This document shows positions 8,901-16,075 of a stretch of DNA of 52,051 nt, one piece after another. A program made the translations under genes and the position numbers. The notes under the pieces are model-generated. The model saw nothing but the letters and a program-made list of their open reading frames with translations, was not told the origin of the DNA and searched no databases. The stretch is from Chromatiales bacterium (GTDB taxonomy: Bacteria; Pseudomonadota; Gammaproteobacteria; Steroidobacterales; GCA-2729495). The first letter of the stretch is position 1; each line of letters starts with the position of its first letter. The stretch spans positions 1-52,051 of the forward strand of contig NZCC01000035.1 in NCBI GenBank assembly GCA_002688175.1. Reading direction: 5' to 3'.

Positions 8901-9000
8901 GACGCTGTTGTCACTCGTCGTTGTCCCGGCTGTCTATTCCCTGGTCGAAAACGTCCGGGTGCAGCGTGCGGCCAGAATTCAAACCACCGAGAGCGTCTAA
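5938..9000 (+). CDS. RND efflux transporter, HAE1-like inner-membrane pump
   Basis: A 1020-residue proton-driven RND transporter. The start at 5938 (MSLASISVKRYVF) is preferred over an in-frame ATG at 5905, which would overlap the adaptor gene. The N-terminal TM segment is followed by a large periplasmic loop. TM4 carries the proton-relay motif VVDDAIVVLEN at about residue 395. A second periplasmic loop follows, then the symmetric C-terminal TM cluster with VAKNSILLVDRTNQ at about 915. Family members export drugs, detergents or lipids with an adaptor and a TolC-like channel. The partner adaptor is directly upstream. The substrate is unknown. Confidence 0.95.
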   Translation: MSLASISVKRYVFAAMLNLAIVLFGIVAYQDIGVERVPNIDFAKIQITTRLLGANPENIDVSITNVLEGAVASIPAIDELVSTSSPGQSVITPSFDLGKDIDIAFNEVQAKVSEVLRLLPDQADPPIITKTETSAFPVFWLTIIGNRTLQQLNQIARGVKKKLETVDGVGSIIVGGLRPRTIRINLDLDQLTAFGITVQDIIAAFRNEHIQLPGGYLVDAEREELLKLDLEYHHPEDLEGLILGYRDGGTIYLRDVAVIEDGLSDNRTFGRFNTEPGIGLGIVKIAGRNTVEISREIKRRLNEDVIPQLPPGVQLFVSNDDSEYILQLIASMEEHLFAGAIFAALVVWFFLRSVRATLIVSAAIPVSLLGAVLVMYFLDYTLNVVTMLALLILIGVVVDDAIVVLENIQRRLEAGEKSRVNASIEGTNQVLLAIVASTLTLAAIFTVVLFMDGIPGKLFRAFGVVVACGVLVSLFVSITLTPMLCSRYVKVEHHGGPVYTGITRTLNGLDHQYRAIIAWTLGHRWKVLLAALLIVLLTPVFFFGLGGEFFPPEDEGSFQVIVKTPLGSSLAYGSHRMAEVEKTLLSFDDVATAYATMGRGRSSQVTEGTIYASMVPSEQRQLKQYELMPLLREKLEKLPGVRAFPSAFTFTGSARGEALNFALTGPDLESVARLSRELLDRLSTDPEMGNFDLDLNLDLPQTRLTVDRELAAEFGLSTLSIAEAANVLAGGLNVAKFSDEPGDGERYDIRLKAAGDFNLADMSKIYLRTPNRALVRLDSVAAFKQNLGPAVISRLDRQYAAYFYSDPTISLGDAIKRLNSVAADVLPPGYSLQMLGRAKQLGNTSNSLGFAFLLSLVLVYMVLASQFNSYSQPLIIMVAQPLAVIGGIAALNLFDHTLNVFSMTGLVLLIGLVAKNSILLVDRTNQLRDEGMAIDEALLEACPMRLRPILMTSFTIIFAMMVPALGLGAGVELSAPMAVAVVGGMVTSTLLSLVVVPAVYSLVENVRVQRAARIQTTESV

Positions 9001-9034
9001 CCGACACAGTCGCTAACCCTTACGGTCATTTGGC

Positions 9035-9724
9035 TCAGCTCAGGGCCTCGGCAACCGCGGCCTGAGCATGGATAACCGTCGTATCAAAAAGGGGCACGGA
9101 GGTGTGTTGCTGCTGGACGAGCATCCCGATTTCCGTACAACCCTGGATGATACCCTCCGCACCGGCAGCATGGAGCTGCTCTATGATGCGCAGGTATTCT
9201 GCTCTTGAATCCTGCCGAATGTCGCCGAGACAGAGCTCCTCATAGATAACCCGGTGCACGATCTTCCGATCTGCTTCATCGGGAATAAGCACCTTCAGTC
9301 CCTGCTGCTCCAGGCGCCCTCTGTAGAACTCCTGCTCCATAGTAAACTGCGTGCCGAGCAGTCCAACGGTCGTGATGCCGGCCTGCCTGATTCGTTCTGC
9401 CGTAGCATCTGCGATATGCAGCAGTGGAATTTCGATTGCTGCCTCAATATCTGCCGCAATTTTATGCATTGTATTGGTACAAATAAGCAGGAAGTCGGCA
9501 CCTGATTTTTCTACCCGGCATGCCTGCTCGGCAAGCATGGAGCCTGCCGCTGCCCAGTCACCTTGACGTTGCAGATTCTCTATTACCTGAAAATCAACGC
9601 TCACCATAGCTATCGGCGCTGAATGCAAGTCACCAAGAGCGCGTTTGGTCTCCTGATTTATGCACCGATAATAAAGCTCGGTACTCTCCCAGCTCATGCC
9701 GCCCAGCAAACCGATCATCTTCAT
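9035..9724 (-). CDS. Aspartate/glutamate racemase family protein
   Basis: The 229-residue protein begins with the Asp/Glu racemase signature (MIGLLGGMSWESTELYY). It has the two catalytic cysteines of the PLP-independent family in C82-T-N-T and GC196-T-E, so both acid/base residues are present. It probably interconverts L- and D-aspartate or glutamate in the cytoplasm, or a related amino acid as in the YgeA group. It lies 41 bp downstream of a small asparaginase gene on the same strand, so the pair likely forms an operon for aspartate metabolism. The ATG at 9724 is the first start consistent with the family. Confidence 0.92.
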   Translation of the reverse strand: MKMIGLLGGMSWESTELYYRCINQETKRALGDLHSAPIAMVSVDFQVIENLQRQGDWAAAGSMLAEQACRVEKSGADFLLICTNTMHKIAADIEAAIEIPLLHIADATAERIRQAGITTVGLLGTQFTMEQEFYRGRLEQQGLKVLIPDEADRKIVHRVIYEELCLGDIRQDSRAEYLRIIEQLHAAGAEGIIQGCTEIGMLVQQQHTSVPLFDTTVIHAQAAVAEALS

Positions 9725-9765
9725 AAAAGCTGCTCACTCATTTCAATATATCCATGGAATCAAGG

Positions 9766-10254
9766 TCACTGCCCGTTTGTTTCGAAACGGTTTGTGGCAT
9801 AGTTTTTCCGGACTGTGCCGGCCTTGAATATTTGCCCATTCATGGCGATATAAACGCCGGGTGAGACTGATTGTACGGCAGCAACAGCCATGCCGACATT
9901 GAACACAGCATCAGTTGCCTTGAAACGTGCCGGACTGAGCGCACCGGTCAAAACGATGCGCTTACCTCCCAGTCCTATCAGGCTATTACCGGTCGCAACT
10001 ATTGAGTCAGTACCATGCGTTATGACGTAATGAGTGGCATCATCATTATTAATATAGCTTCGCAACGTGATTCTATCATCGTCGGTCAGTTCAAGACTGT
10101 CCTTTTGAAACATGGAAACAAGATCGTATTCAAACGTAACCAATCCTTCAGTCAGGATGTGCTCGACCTGGGATTCACCCACTTCAAACTGGCTCCTGGC
10201 ATCAAAATAAATCTTATCGATTGTGCCACCGGTAGTGATGAATCGAATAAACAT
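9766..10254 (-). CDS. Short single-domain asparaginase-like protein
   Basis: The chosen start at 10254 gives 162 residues beginning MFIRFITTGGTIDKIYFDAR. An 11-codon extension to 10287 has no support. It keeps the two asparaginase catalytic motifs, TGGTID (8-13) and HGTDS (80-84), but corresponds only to the N-terminal domain of classical asparaginases of about 330 residues. Intact short homologues of this length are known in gammaproteobacteria, so it is probably not a truncation. It may hydrolyse asparagine or a related amide, but activity without the C-terminal domain is uncertain. It is the first gene of the pair with the racemase. Confidence 0.82.
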   Translation of the reverse strand: MFIRFITTGGTIDKIYFDARSQFEVGESQVEHILTEGLVTFEYDLVSMFQKDSLELTDDDRITLRSYINNDDATHYVITHGTDSIVATGNSLIGLGGKRIVLTGALSPARFKATDAVFNVGMAVAAVQSVSPGVYIAMNGQIFKAGTVRKNYATNRFETNGQ

Positions 10255-10584
10255 GATCTCCCCGCTGAAAAAACCTGCGGCAAGCATGCCACGTCACGTC
10301 CCACGCCTAAAGTCTCTACTGAAAATTTTGTATATTCATGCAAGCACTTATCCCGGACGGAGCACGATTGTTAATCATTCCGGCGTCTACCCTCCTCCCT
10401 GCGCATCATTTCCAGACCGCATCAACACCTGCAGACTCGATAATCCTTATGCCGGATTCGCCGCAAGGTGGACGGAACACCTGTTTCCAATGCTTCTGTT
10501 TAACCTCAGCGTCGATTTCTCATAATTCTTGAGCAGAACTGAAGTATTGTTTAGTCTGGATGTAGGTTGCACTGAGGAAGTCAG
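10255..10584. other. Divergent intergenic region, 330 bp
   Basis: This gap separates the minus-strand asparaginase gene and the plus-strand SDR gene, so it should hold both promoters. I see only a weak candidate on the plus strand (TTGAGC, 17 bp, TAGTCT, near 10529-10557) and a good ribosome binding site GAGGAAG just before 10585. No convincing short gene or repeat was found. Confidence 0.4.
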
Positions 10585-11334
10585 ATGTTTTCAAAAATCA
10601 GATTAAGCGTGCTGCAGAGCATGCTGTCATTCGCACTCTCAACTATTGTCATTGCCGAACCGGCAGATGAGTTGGTGCTGGTAGCGGGTGCGACCGGCGG
10701 TACCGGGCAACATATTGTCATGCAGCTTAAGGAACAGGGCTATAAGGTTCGCGCTCTCGTTCGTAATTCCGAAAGTGCCCTGGAGAAACTTGGTACCGAC
10801 GTTGAACTGATCGAAGCCGACGTACGCAACCCTGAATCCCTGAAACCGGCTTTCGATGGCGCAACATTGGTCATCAGCGCAATCGGTACAGGCGAGAAGG
10901 AGGGTCCGAATTCACCCGAGTTTGTCGATTATGGCGGTAACAATAATCTTGTCGATGCGGCAGTGAGTGCGAAAACACGGCAATTTGTGCTGATTTCATC
11001 GATGGGGGTAACCCATGAGGACCATGTGTTGAACCGAATCTTCGGTAACGTGCTGATCTGGAAAATGAAAAGTGAAAATTATCTGCGTGACAGCGGTATT
11101 CCCCATACCGTTGTTCGCCCGGGTGGTCTGCATGACAAACCCGGTGGAGAACAACAGATTGTCCTTGAGAAGGAAGACGCAGTGAAGGTGGTCGGCATTT
11201 CACGTACCGATGTTGCATCTGTCTGTGTAGCAGCATTAGCGTATCCGGAAGCACAGAACAAGACATTCTCGGTCTTTACCATCAAGCAACCGCCGAATAC
11301 TGATTGGCAGGCAAAGTTTGCTGCGCTTGATTGA
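10585..11334 (+). CDS. Exported NmrA-like atypical SDR protein
   Basis: A 249-residue NAD(P)-binding protein of the atypical short-chain dehydrogenase/NmrA-like group. The Rossmann motif GATGGTG lies at 35-41 after a beta strand LVLVAG. DVRNPESL and VLISSMGV segments follow, then VVRPGGL. The catalytic YxxxK of classical SDRs is not evident. Unusually, residues 1-25 look like a signal peptide (hydrophobic SVLQSMLSFALSTIVIA before EPADE), implying export or membrane attachment. The start is supported by GAGGAAG. It converges on the SH3-domain gene at 11384. The substrate is unknown. Confidence 0.8.
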   Translation: MFSKIRLSVLQSMLSFALSTIVIAEPADELVLVAGATGGTGQHIVMQLKEQGYKVRALVRNSESALEKLGTDVELIEADVRNPESLKPAFDGATLVISAIGTGEKEGPNSPEFVDYGGNNNLVDAAVSAKTRQFVLISSMGVTHEDHVLNRIFGNVLIWKMKSENYLRDSGIPHTVVRPGGLHDKPGGEQQIVLEKEDAVKVVGISRTDVASVCVAALAYPEAQNKTFSVFTIKQPPNTDWQAKFAALD

Positions 11335-11383
11335 ACTATGTGAGGGCAACTTGCAACAGCCAATTACCTGCCGGCTTGTGAGT

Positions 11384-12007
11384 TCAGTGGATACGAAAGC
11401 CTCCATGACGTAACCGGGCGCGGTGATCGAACCACCACCAGGACAGGAGGAATCCGATCACAAGGCTTGCGGCAGTCGCCACAAAAAATAATGTGCCCGG
11501 CACGCTGAACGCATAGGCTGCGAGACTATCGGTAAGCTCAACATTTTCTATCCTGAGTCGCGCCAATTCATCCATTTCTGCCTCAGCGCTGGCCTCTCGG
11601 TCTGCAAGCTGCTTTTCTATCTCACTGATCCGAGTCTCTCGATCATTGAGTCCAGATGTCAATGACTTGAGCTTGGCAATTGCTTTATCTCGTTCCTGCT
11701 CAACTTCTGATACCCGCAAAATAGCCGGCTTCTCTGTAACCAGATAATTTTTCTTGACCCAGCCCGTGCGGCCATCCTTAAGGGTGACCCGTATGTGATA
11801 TAGATTTTCATCGGATGTCTCTACGCGTTCACCGCTCTTGAGATTTGTGAATGCCCGATCGCTGGTATCGGGTAACTGATGAACGCCAAGCTGCAGACGA
11901 TCGGTGACATAGACTGTTCCCGCCAACGCGCTGCCGAATCCAGTCAGCAGCCCGCACACGATAACGGTAAGATATTTCCACTTATCAATCACAATTCGTG
12001 AACCCAT
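11384..12007 (-). CDS. TIGR04211-type SH3 domain protein (YgiM-like)
   Basis: The 207-residue protein has a signal peptide (to about residue 29, GSALA), a bacterial SH3 domain (about 30-92, TVYVTDRLQLGVHQLPD through GWVKKNYL), a charged coiled coil (about 98-155) and one C-terminal TM segment (about 165-190). A short basic tail follows. This matches the E. coli YgiM architecture, an inner-membrane-anchored periplasmic SH3 protein of unclear role, probably linked to the cell envelope. Its start overlaps the end of dacB by 19 bp, so the two are co-transcribed and translationally coupled, consistent with a peptidoglycan-related role. Confidence 0.88.
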   Translation of the reverse strand: MGSRIVIDKWKYLTVIVCGLLTGFGSALAGTVYVTDRLQLGVHQLPDTSDRAFTNLKSGERVETSDENLYHIRVTLKDGRTGWVKKNYLVTEKPAILRVSEVEQERDKAIAKLKSLTSGLNDRETRISEIEKQLADREASAEAEMDELARLRIENVELTDSLAAYAFSVPGTLFFVATAASLVIGFLLSWWWFDHRARLRHGGFRIH

Positions 12008-13437
12008 TTCAATAACGCACTCTGTGCTTCTTCTCCCGGCCCTCGGTGTGCATCGACACCGTTCTGAATGGCAACTACCACATAGTCATCTCCGGAGCGA
12101 CTGCGAACATAGCCAACCATCGAAAATACATCGTCAAGCCGCCCGGTTTTCAAGTGCATATGCCCGGCCAGGCTTTGTTCACGAAATCTGCGCCGCATCG
12201 TACCGTCCATACCGGCCAGCGCCAGTGATGAAACAAACTCGGCACGGTAGATACTCTGGTCGGCGGCCAGTAACAGCCGCGCCAGACTACTCGCCGAAAT
12301 ACGGGCATTTCGCGACAGTCCGGCACCATTGTCAATCCGCAGGCCCGGAAAATCCAGTCCGCGCTCAGCCAGCAACTGGATGGCCGCACGGCGGCCTTTA
12401 TCTACGGTCGCCGGTGCACCGAATCGTTCGGCCCCGACCGTCAATAACAGGTGGCGAGCCATGACATTGTTACTCCACTTGTTGGTAGAGCGAATGACGT
12501 CTGCCAGTGGCACCGACTTCATAACATGAAACGGCTCAAGTTCGGCCGGTACCTCGGTAATGCGCATTGTTCCGCCAAGTGATGAGCCTCCCTCCTCCCA
12601 TAAACTCCGAAACACACCATAGGCAAAAGTCGGCGCGCTTAATAGTGCCCGCGATAAACGATACTCCGGGCAACGACTACCAATCCGCCCGGAGAATGTG
12701 ATGCTATCAAGCGCGACCTGGTCGACAGCATTAACCACGATGCCATTCTGGTATCCGCCACAACGTCCATTGTCAAGCTTGATACGGTTGCGAATATCGA
12801 GATTGGCGGGCAACGGGTCGGCAATGATCTGGACACGATTTGTTATCGGGTCCGGATTGAAAATGAAGCTGATCGCCTGGAAGTTGACGAGGAAGGCATC
12901 CGGTACGACGTTATAAGTCCTGAGTGCCTGGCCGTCAAATTCGCCCCGGTCAATCGGTGGCAGATCAAAGTAACTGTTGTCGATAACAAGATCGCCACCT
13001 ATATCATTGAGTCCTTGTTGTCGCATCTGGCGCAGGAACGGCCAGAATCTCTCAACAACCATGTATGGATCACCGTAACCCTTGATATACAGATCACCAT
13101 CGAGCGTACCGTTTAACAGTGTGCCACCGAGGTAGGCTTCCGTCAGCCAGCGAAAATTCGGGCCCAGAGCTTCGAGCGCCACGAATGTAGTCAACAACTT
13201 CATCGTAGATGCTGGGTTGCACAGCGTGTCAGGATTAATGGCGAGTAACGGCTGATCAGCACCGATCCGCTGCACAACTGCGCTGAAACTGGCGGCAGAA
13301 ATTTTATGTCCGTCGACAATACGTTGCACGCTAGCGGGCAATGTATTCATAACCTCAGCCTGCGCAACCCGGGTGCTCAGCACCCAACTGCACGCTGCAC
13401 AGCCAATTAACACCAAGATCTTGCCCGGAAAGCTCAT
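11989..13437 (-). CDS. dacB: D-alanyl-D-alanine carboxypeptidase/endopeptidase (PBP4)
   Basis: A 482-residue penicillin-binding protein of the S13 family, close to the usual length (E. coli DacB is 477). It has a signal peptide (1-27, ending VAQA) and all three active-site motifs: S77-T-M-K80, a WSNN motif near residue 325 and L-KTG near 428. It acts in the periplasm, removing terminal D-Ala and cutting peptide cross-links. It overlaps the following YgiM-like gene and lies just downstream of the sigma-54 activator, with 13 bp between the coding regions, so it may share a transcript with that regulator. Confidence 0.95.
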   Translation of the reverse strand: MSFPGKILVLIGCAACSWVLSTRVAQAEVMNTLPASVQRIVDGHKISAASFSAVVQRIGADQPLLAINPDTLCNPASTMKLLTTFVALEALGPNFRWLTEAYLGGTLLNGTLDGDLYIKGYGDPYMVVERFWPFLRQMRQQGLNDIGGDLVIDNSYFDLPPIDRGEFDGQALRTYNVVPDAFLVNFQAISFIFNPDPITNRVQIIADPLPANLDIRNRIKLDNGRCGGYQNGIVVNAVDQVALDSITFSGRIGSRCPEYRLSRALLSAPTFAYGVFRSLWEEGGSSLGGTMRITEVPAELEPFHVMKSVPLADVIRSTNKWSNNVMARHLLLTVGAERFGAPATVDKGRRAAIQLLAERGLDFPGLRIDNGAGLSRNARISASSLARLLLAADQSIYRAEFVSSLALAGMDGTMRRRFREQSLAGHMHLKTGRLDDVFSMVGYVRSRSGDDYVVVAIQNGVDAHRGPGEEAQSALLKWVHEL

Positions 13438-13450
13438 AGTATGAGTGGCT

Positions 13451-15286
13451 TCACGAGTGACTGCGCGTATGCCGACCGGAAGCCGGCCGTTTGATATTCA
13501 TTGCATGCATGCGATCAGTCAGCGTACTCGGCTTCAGGCCCAGCAAGCGTGCCGCCCCATGCTCACCGGCAACTCGCCAGTCGGCATGTTTGAGGGCTGC
13601 AATCAGGTTGTGGCGTACGCGTTCACGCATGGCTTCGTCGCTTATAAAGGTCGAGGTGTCGCCCGAAACGGTAGCTGACTCGTCAACAGACGGTGGATTC
13701 AGATGTGCTTCAGGCAATGACAAATCAAGCCGCAAATACTGATCATCCGACAGAATCACGGCACGCTCAATAACATTTTTCAATTCACGTACATTGCCCG
13801 GCCAACTATAGACACGCAGTGCATCAACCTGAGACCGGGTGAGCTTCAGGGTCTCGCGGCCAAAGTCGCGGCATACCTGCTCGAGTATATGTATTGCGAG
13901 CATGATGACATCATCGCCTCGCTTGCGCAGCGGGGGCACCCGAACCGGAAAGACCCCGAGTCGATAATAGAGATCTTCACGAAACTCACCGACTTCAACG
14001 GCTTTCTCCAGGTCCTTGTTCGTCGCAGCAATCACGCGGACATCGACGCTGCGTGACTGGGCCTCGCCGACACGTTCGAATTCCTTTTCCTGCAGTACAC
14101 GCAACAATTTGCTTTGCAGCCCAAGCGGAATCTCACCAACCTCATCCAGAAACAACGTACCACCATCAGCAAGCTGAAACCGTCCGATACGATCCTGGTG
14201 TGCGCCTGTGAATGCGCCACGAACGTGGCCGAAGAATTCGCTCTCGAACAGTTCTGCCGGAATTGACGCACAATTAACTTTGACCAACGACTTGTCACTA
14301 CGGCCACTACGCGCATGAATAGCCCGCGCCACAAGTTCCTTGCCGGATCCTGTCTCGCCAATAATCAACACACTGGCCGGTGTATCGGCAACGGCCTCAA
14401 TACGTGCCGACATGGCCAGCAATGCAGGGCTCTGCCCGACAATCTGGCCAAAATTCATCGCTACCTCGACTTCCTCTCGCAGGTAATCACGTTCACGTTC
14501 AAGTTTATCCTTAAGCCTCTCGATCTCTTCATAGGCTTCGCGCAGCTTTAACTCAGTACGATTTCGCTCGGTAACGTCCTTGCTGGCAACGAATAACTTG
14601 GTATGACCGGTCAGTTGATCAAGCTCGGTACGTGACGACATGACAACATCGATCAACTCACCTTTCCGGGTAACCATCTGACGCGGCAGGTTCTTGCGAG
14701 TACCGGCCTTGATGACATCCCGAACCCTGCCGTCGAGCAATGGTCCACGTGCCTCCTCACTGAGAAAATCAAGAATGCTGCGACCGATGACTTCTTCACG
14801 TGTATAACCGAGTTTTTCCAGCCAGTGGTCGCTGACGGCAGTAATCCGCCCGTCATCATCAACCGTATGCAACATGGCCGGTGTCGACTGGTACAGGTCG
14901 CGGTAACGTTGCTCAAGCCGGGCCCGGTCGGACAGCTCGGTAAACACCGACAGTGAGTGAACATCTTCTATGAGTGCATCGGTATCGATCATCGTTGTCG
15001 TCGCTAACAACATGACCTTTTCACCACTCTTGTCCAGAAATTCAACCGACACATGATCGAGCCGTCCCGTACGACGGAACTGCGGCAAATGTTCTTCAAG
15101 AATATGGCGGATGCTCTCCGGGGTCGCAATGCTCTCCGGTCGCCGCCCGCGCATCTCCTCACGGCTATAGCCGAGTCGCCTGACCCATTCATCGCTGACA
15201 TCGATGAAACAACCGTCCACATCCATCAAGGCCGCAATAACCGGAAGTTCACGAAACAGCCATGCATAACGATCTGAGATTTCCAT
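13451..15286 (-). CDS. PAS-PAS sigma-54-dependent transcriptional activator
   Basis: The protein has two N-terminal PAS sensor domains (about 1-115 and 120-240), a coiled-coil linker (about 240-275), and an AAA+ sigma-54 interaction domain. That domain has Walker A GETGSGKE, the loop motif GAFTGA that contacts sigma-54, and Walker B-like [16 protein letters not shown]-terminal Fis-type helix-turn-helix ([18 protein letters not shown]) completes it. No receiver domain is present, so the PAS domains probably sense a ligand or redox state. I prefer ATG 15286 (611 residues). A GTG at 15301 is also in frame but lies inside a palindromic site. The divergent gene at 15510 has a sigma-54 promoter and is the likely target. 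Confidence 0.93.
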   Translation of the reverse strand: MEISDRYAWLFRELPVIAALMDVDGCFIDVSDEWVRRLGYSREEMRGRRPESIATPESIRHILEEHLPQFRRTGRLDHVSVEFLDKSGEKVMLLATTTMIDTDALIEDVHSLSVFTELSDRARLEQRYRDLYQSTPAMLHTVDDDGRITAVSDHWLEKLGYTREEVIGRSILDFLSEEARGPLLDGRVRDVIKAGTRKNLPRQMVTRKGELIDVVMSSRTELDQLTGHTKLFVASKDVTERNRTELKLREAYEEIERLKDKLERERDYLREEVEVAMNFGQIVGQSPALLAMSARIEAVADTPASVLIIGETGSGKELVARAIHARSGRSDKSLVKVNCASIPAELFESEFFGHVRGAFTGAHQDRIGRFQLADGGTLFLDEVGEIPLGLQSKLLRVLQEKEFERVGEAQSRSVDVRVIAATNKDLEKAVEVGEFREDLYYRLGVFPVRVPPLRKRGDDVIMLAIHILEQVCRDFGRETLKLTRSQVDALRVYSWPGNVRELKNVIERAVILSDDQYLRLDLSLPEAHLNPPSVDESATVSGDTSTFISDEAMRERVRHNLIAALKHADWRVAGEHGAARLLGLKPSTLTDRMHAMNIKRPASGRHTRSHS

Positions 15287-15298
15287 CAGCTCAGTATA

Positions 15299-15352
15299 CA
15301 CGGAATTCCGTGAATATTGCTCACGGTATTCCGTAATTCACGGTATTCCGGG
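15299..15352. promoter_or_regulatory. Three near-palindromic activator sites (UAS)
   Basis: Three copies of a 14-bp motif start at 15299 (CACGGAATTCCGTG, a perfect palindrome), 15322 (CACGGTATTCCGTA) and 15339 (CACGGTATTCCGGG). Measured from the expected start near 15424, their centres lie at about -119, -96 and -79. That is the range used by enhancer-binding proteins. The adjacent gene encodes such an activator with a Fis-type DNA-binding domain. Binding is inferred. Confidence 0.75.
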
Positions 15353-15396
15353 TCACCTTATTTATACTAAATCATTGTTTTTAAAGGGATATCAAG

Positions 15397-15413
15397 TTGG
15401 CACAGTTCGTGCA
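15397..15413 (+). promoter_or_regulatory. Sigma-54 (-24/-12) promoter
   Basis: TTGGCAC at 15397-15403 is followed by ATGC-like spacing to TGCA at 15410-15413, matching the TGGCAC-N5-TTGC consensus with the invariant GG and GC correctly spaced. Only one position of the -12 element differs. Transcription should start near 15424. Confidence 0.8.
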
Positions 15414-15418
15414 ATGTT

Positions 15419-15442
15419 AGAGGTCTACGGATTCGGACCTCT
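15419..15442 (+). repeat. Hairpin at the start of the predicted sigma-54 transcript
   Basis: AGAGGTC (15419-15425) and GACCTCT (15436-15442) form a perfect 7-bp stem with a 10-base loop. The words GCAATG (15411 and 15443) and CGGATTCGG (15428 and 15452) each occur twice here. It may stabilise the mRNA or bind a regulator. Confidence 0.5.
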
Positions 15443-15509
15443 GCAATGAGCGCGGATTCGGCAAACTAACTTTTAACTTTCTTGATTACTAAAGAATGGT
15501 GAGACACCA

Positions 15510-15815
15510 ATGAACAGCAGAATAGATAGTCGCCCCAGGCGACCTGCTCGTTTGCTCACCGTATTGCTCTCGCTGGTATTTATTGTCGGCTTTGCATCGG
15601 TTGGGCACGCGCAGGAGTTACCGTCACTCGTTATCACGGCGGAACGACCAGTTTACACTGATTTCAGTTCGAGTATTCGTAATGAAATTCGTAACCAAAC
15701 CGAAATTGCGGTCTGGATGACCCGTATCAACGTGCGTACCAACCTCGGCGTGAAACTTGGCCATTCCGAGCGTAGCTACCAGGTAGCTGCAACTGGCGTA
15801 AAAACACGCGGCTGA
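15510..15815 (+). CDS. Small secreted protein under sigma-54 control, unknown function
   Basis: I do not recognise the family. The 101-residue product has a basic N-terminus and a strong signal peptide (LLTVLLSLVFIVGFASVGHAQ, cleaved after HAQ at about residue 34). The mature protein of about 67 residues starts ELPSLVITAERPVYTDF. It has no Cys and ends in a basic stretch. The ATG at 15510 is preceded by GGTGAG. A sigma-54 promoter, three palindromic sites and a divergent sigma-54 activator lie upstream, and a strong terminator lies downstream. The gene is therefore a monocistronic unit and the probable main target of that activator. A periplasmic or secreted role is inferred. Confidence 0.8.
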   Translation: MNSRIDSRPRRPARLLTVLLSLVFIVGFASVGHAQELPSLVITAERPVYTDFSSSIRNEIRNQTEIAVWMTRINVRTNLGVKLGHSERSYQVAATGVKTRG

Positions 15816-15930
15816 GAAGCTGCACCCGGTACATATTGCCTGCTTATCCTCCCTGGGTGATGTGAACCAAGACAGATGACGCCAGCCGTCATCAAACTGC
15901 AAAACCTTCCCCTGGGTTTTGCTACAGAGA

Positions 15931-15956
15931 CGGGACCTTATCCCCCTTTGGTCCCG
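15931..15956. repeat. Small inverted repeat before the terminator
   Basis: CGGGACC (15931-15937) pairs with GGTCCCG (15950-15956), a 7-bp stem with a 12-base loop lacking a T-run. It lies just upstream of the intrinsic terminator and may be part of the same 3' structure. Confidence 0.55.
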
Positions 15957-15965
15957 CAAGTATGG

Positions 15966-16016
15966 GGCCCGGTATGATCAACGGTGGTACACCGTGTTGT
16001 TCCGGGCCTTTTTTTT
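15966..16016 (+). terminator. Strong intrinsic terminator
   Basis: The outer stem GGCCCGG (15966-15972) pairs with CCGGGCC (16002-16008). Inside it, ACGGTG and CACCGT (15981-15986, 15990-15995) form a second stem. Eight T residues follow at 16009-16016. It ends the secreted-protein transcript and separates it from the convergent KorAB genes. Confidence 0.9.
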
Positions 16017-16075
16017 GCTATTTGCAGACCGGGAAAAATTGCAGCCACTCAATCCGGTCGGCAGTGCGCGCGGTG

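Noticed and set aside
9766..10287. Asparaginase as a truncated pseudogene
   Set aside because: The frame is intact with both catalytic motifs, and proteins of this length occur as a family.
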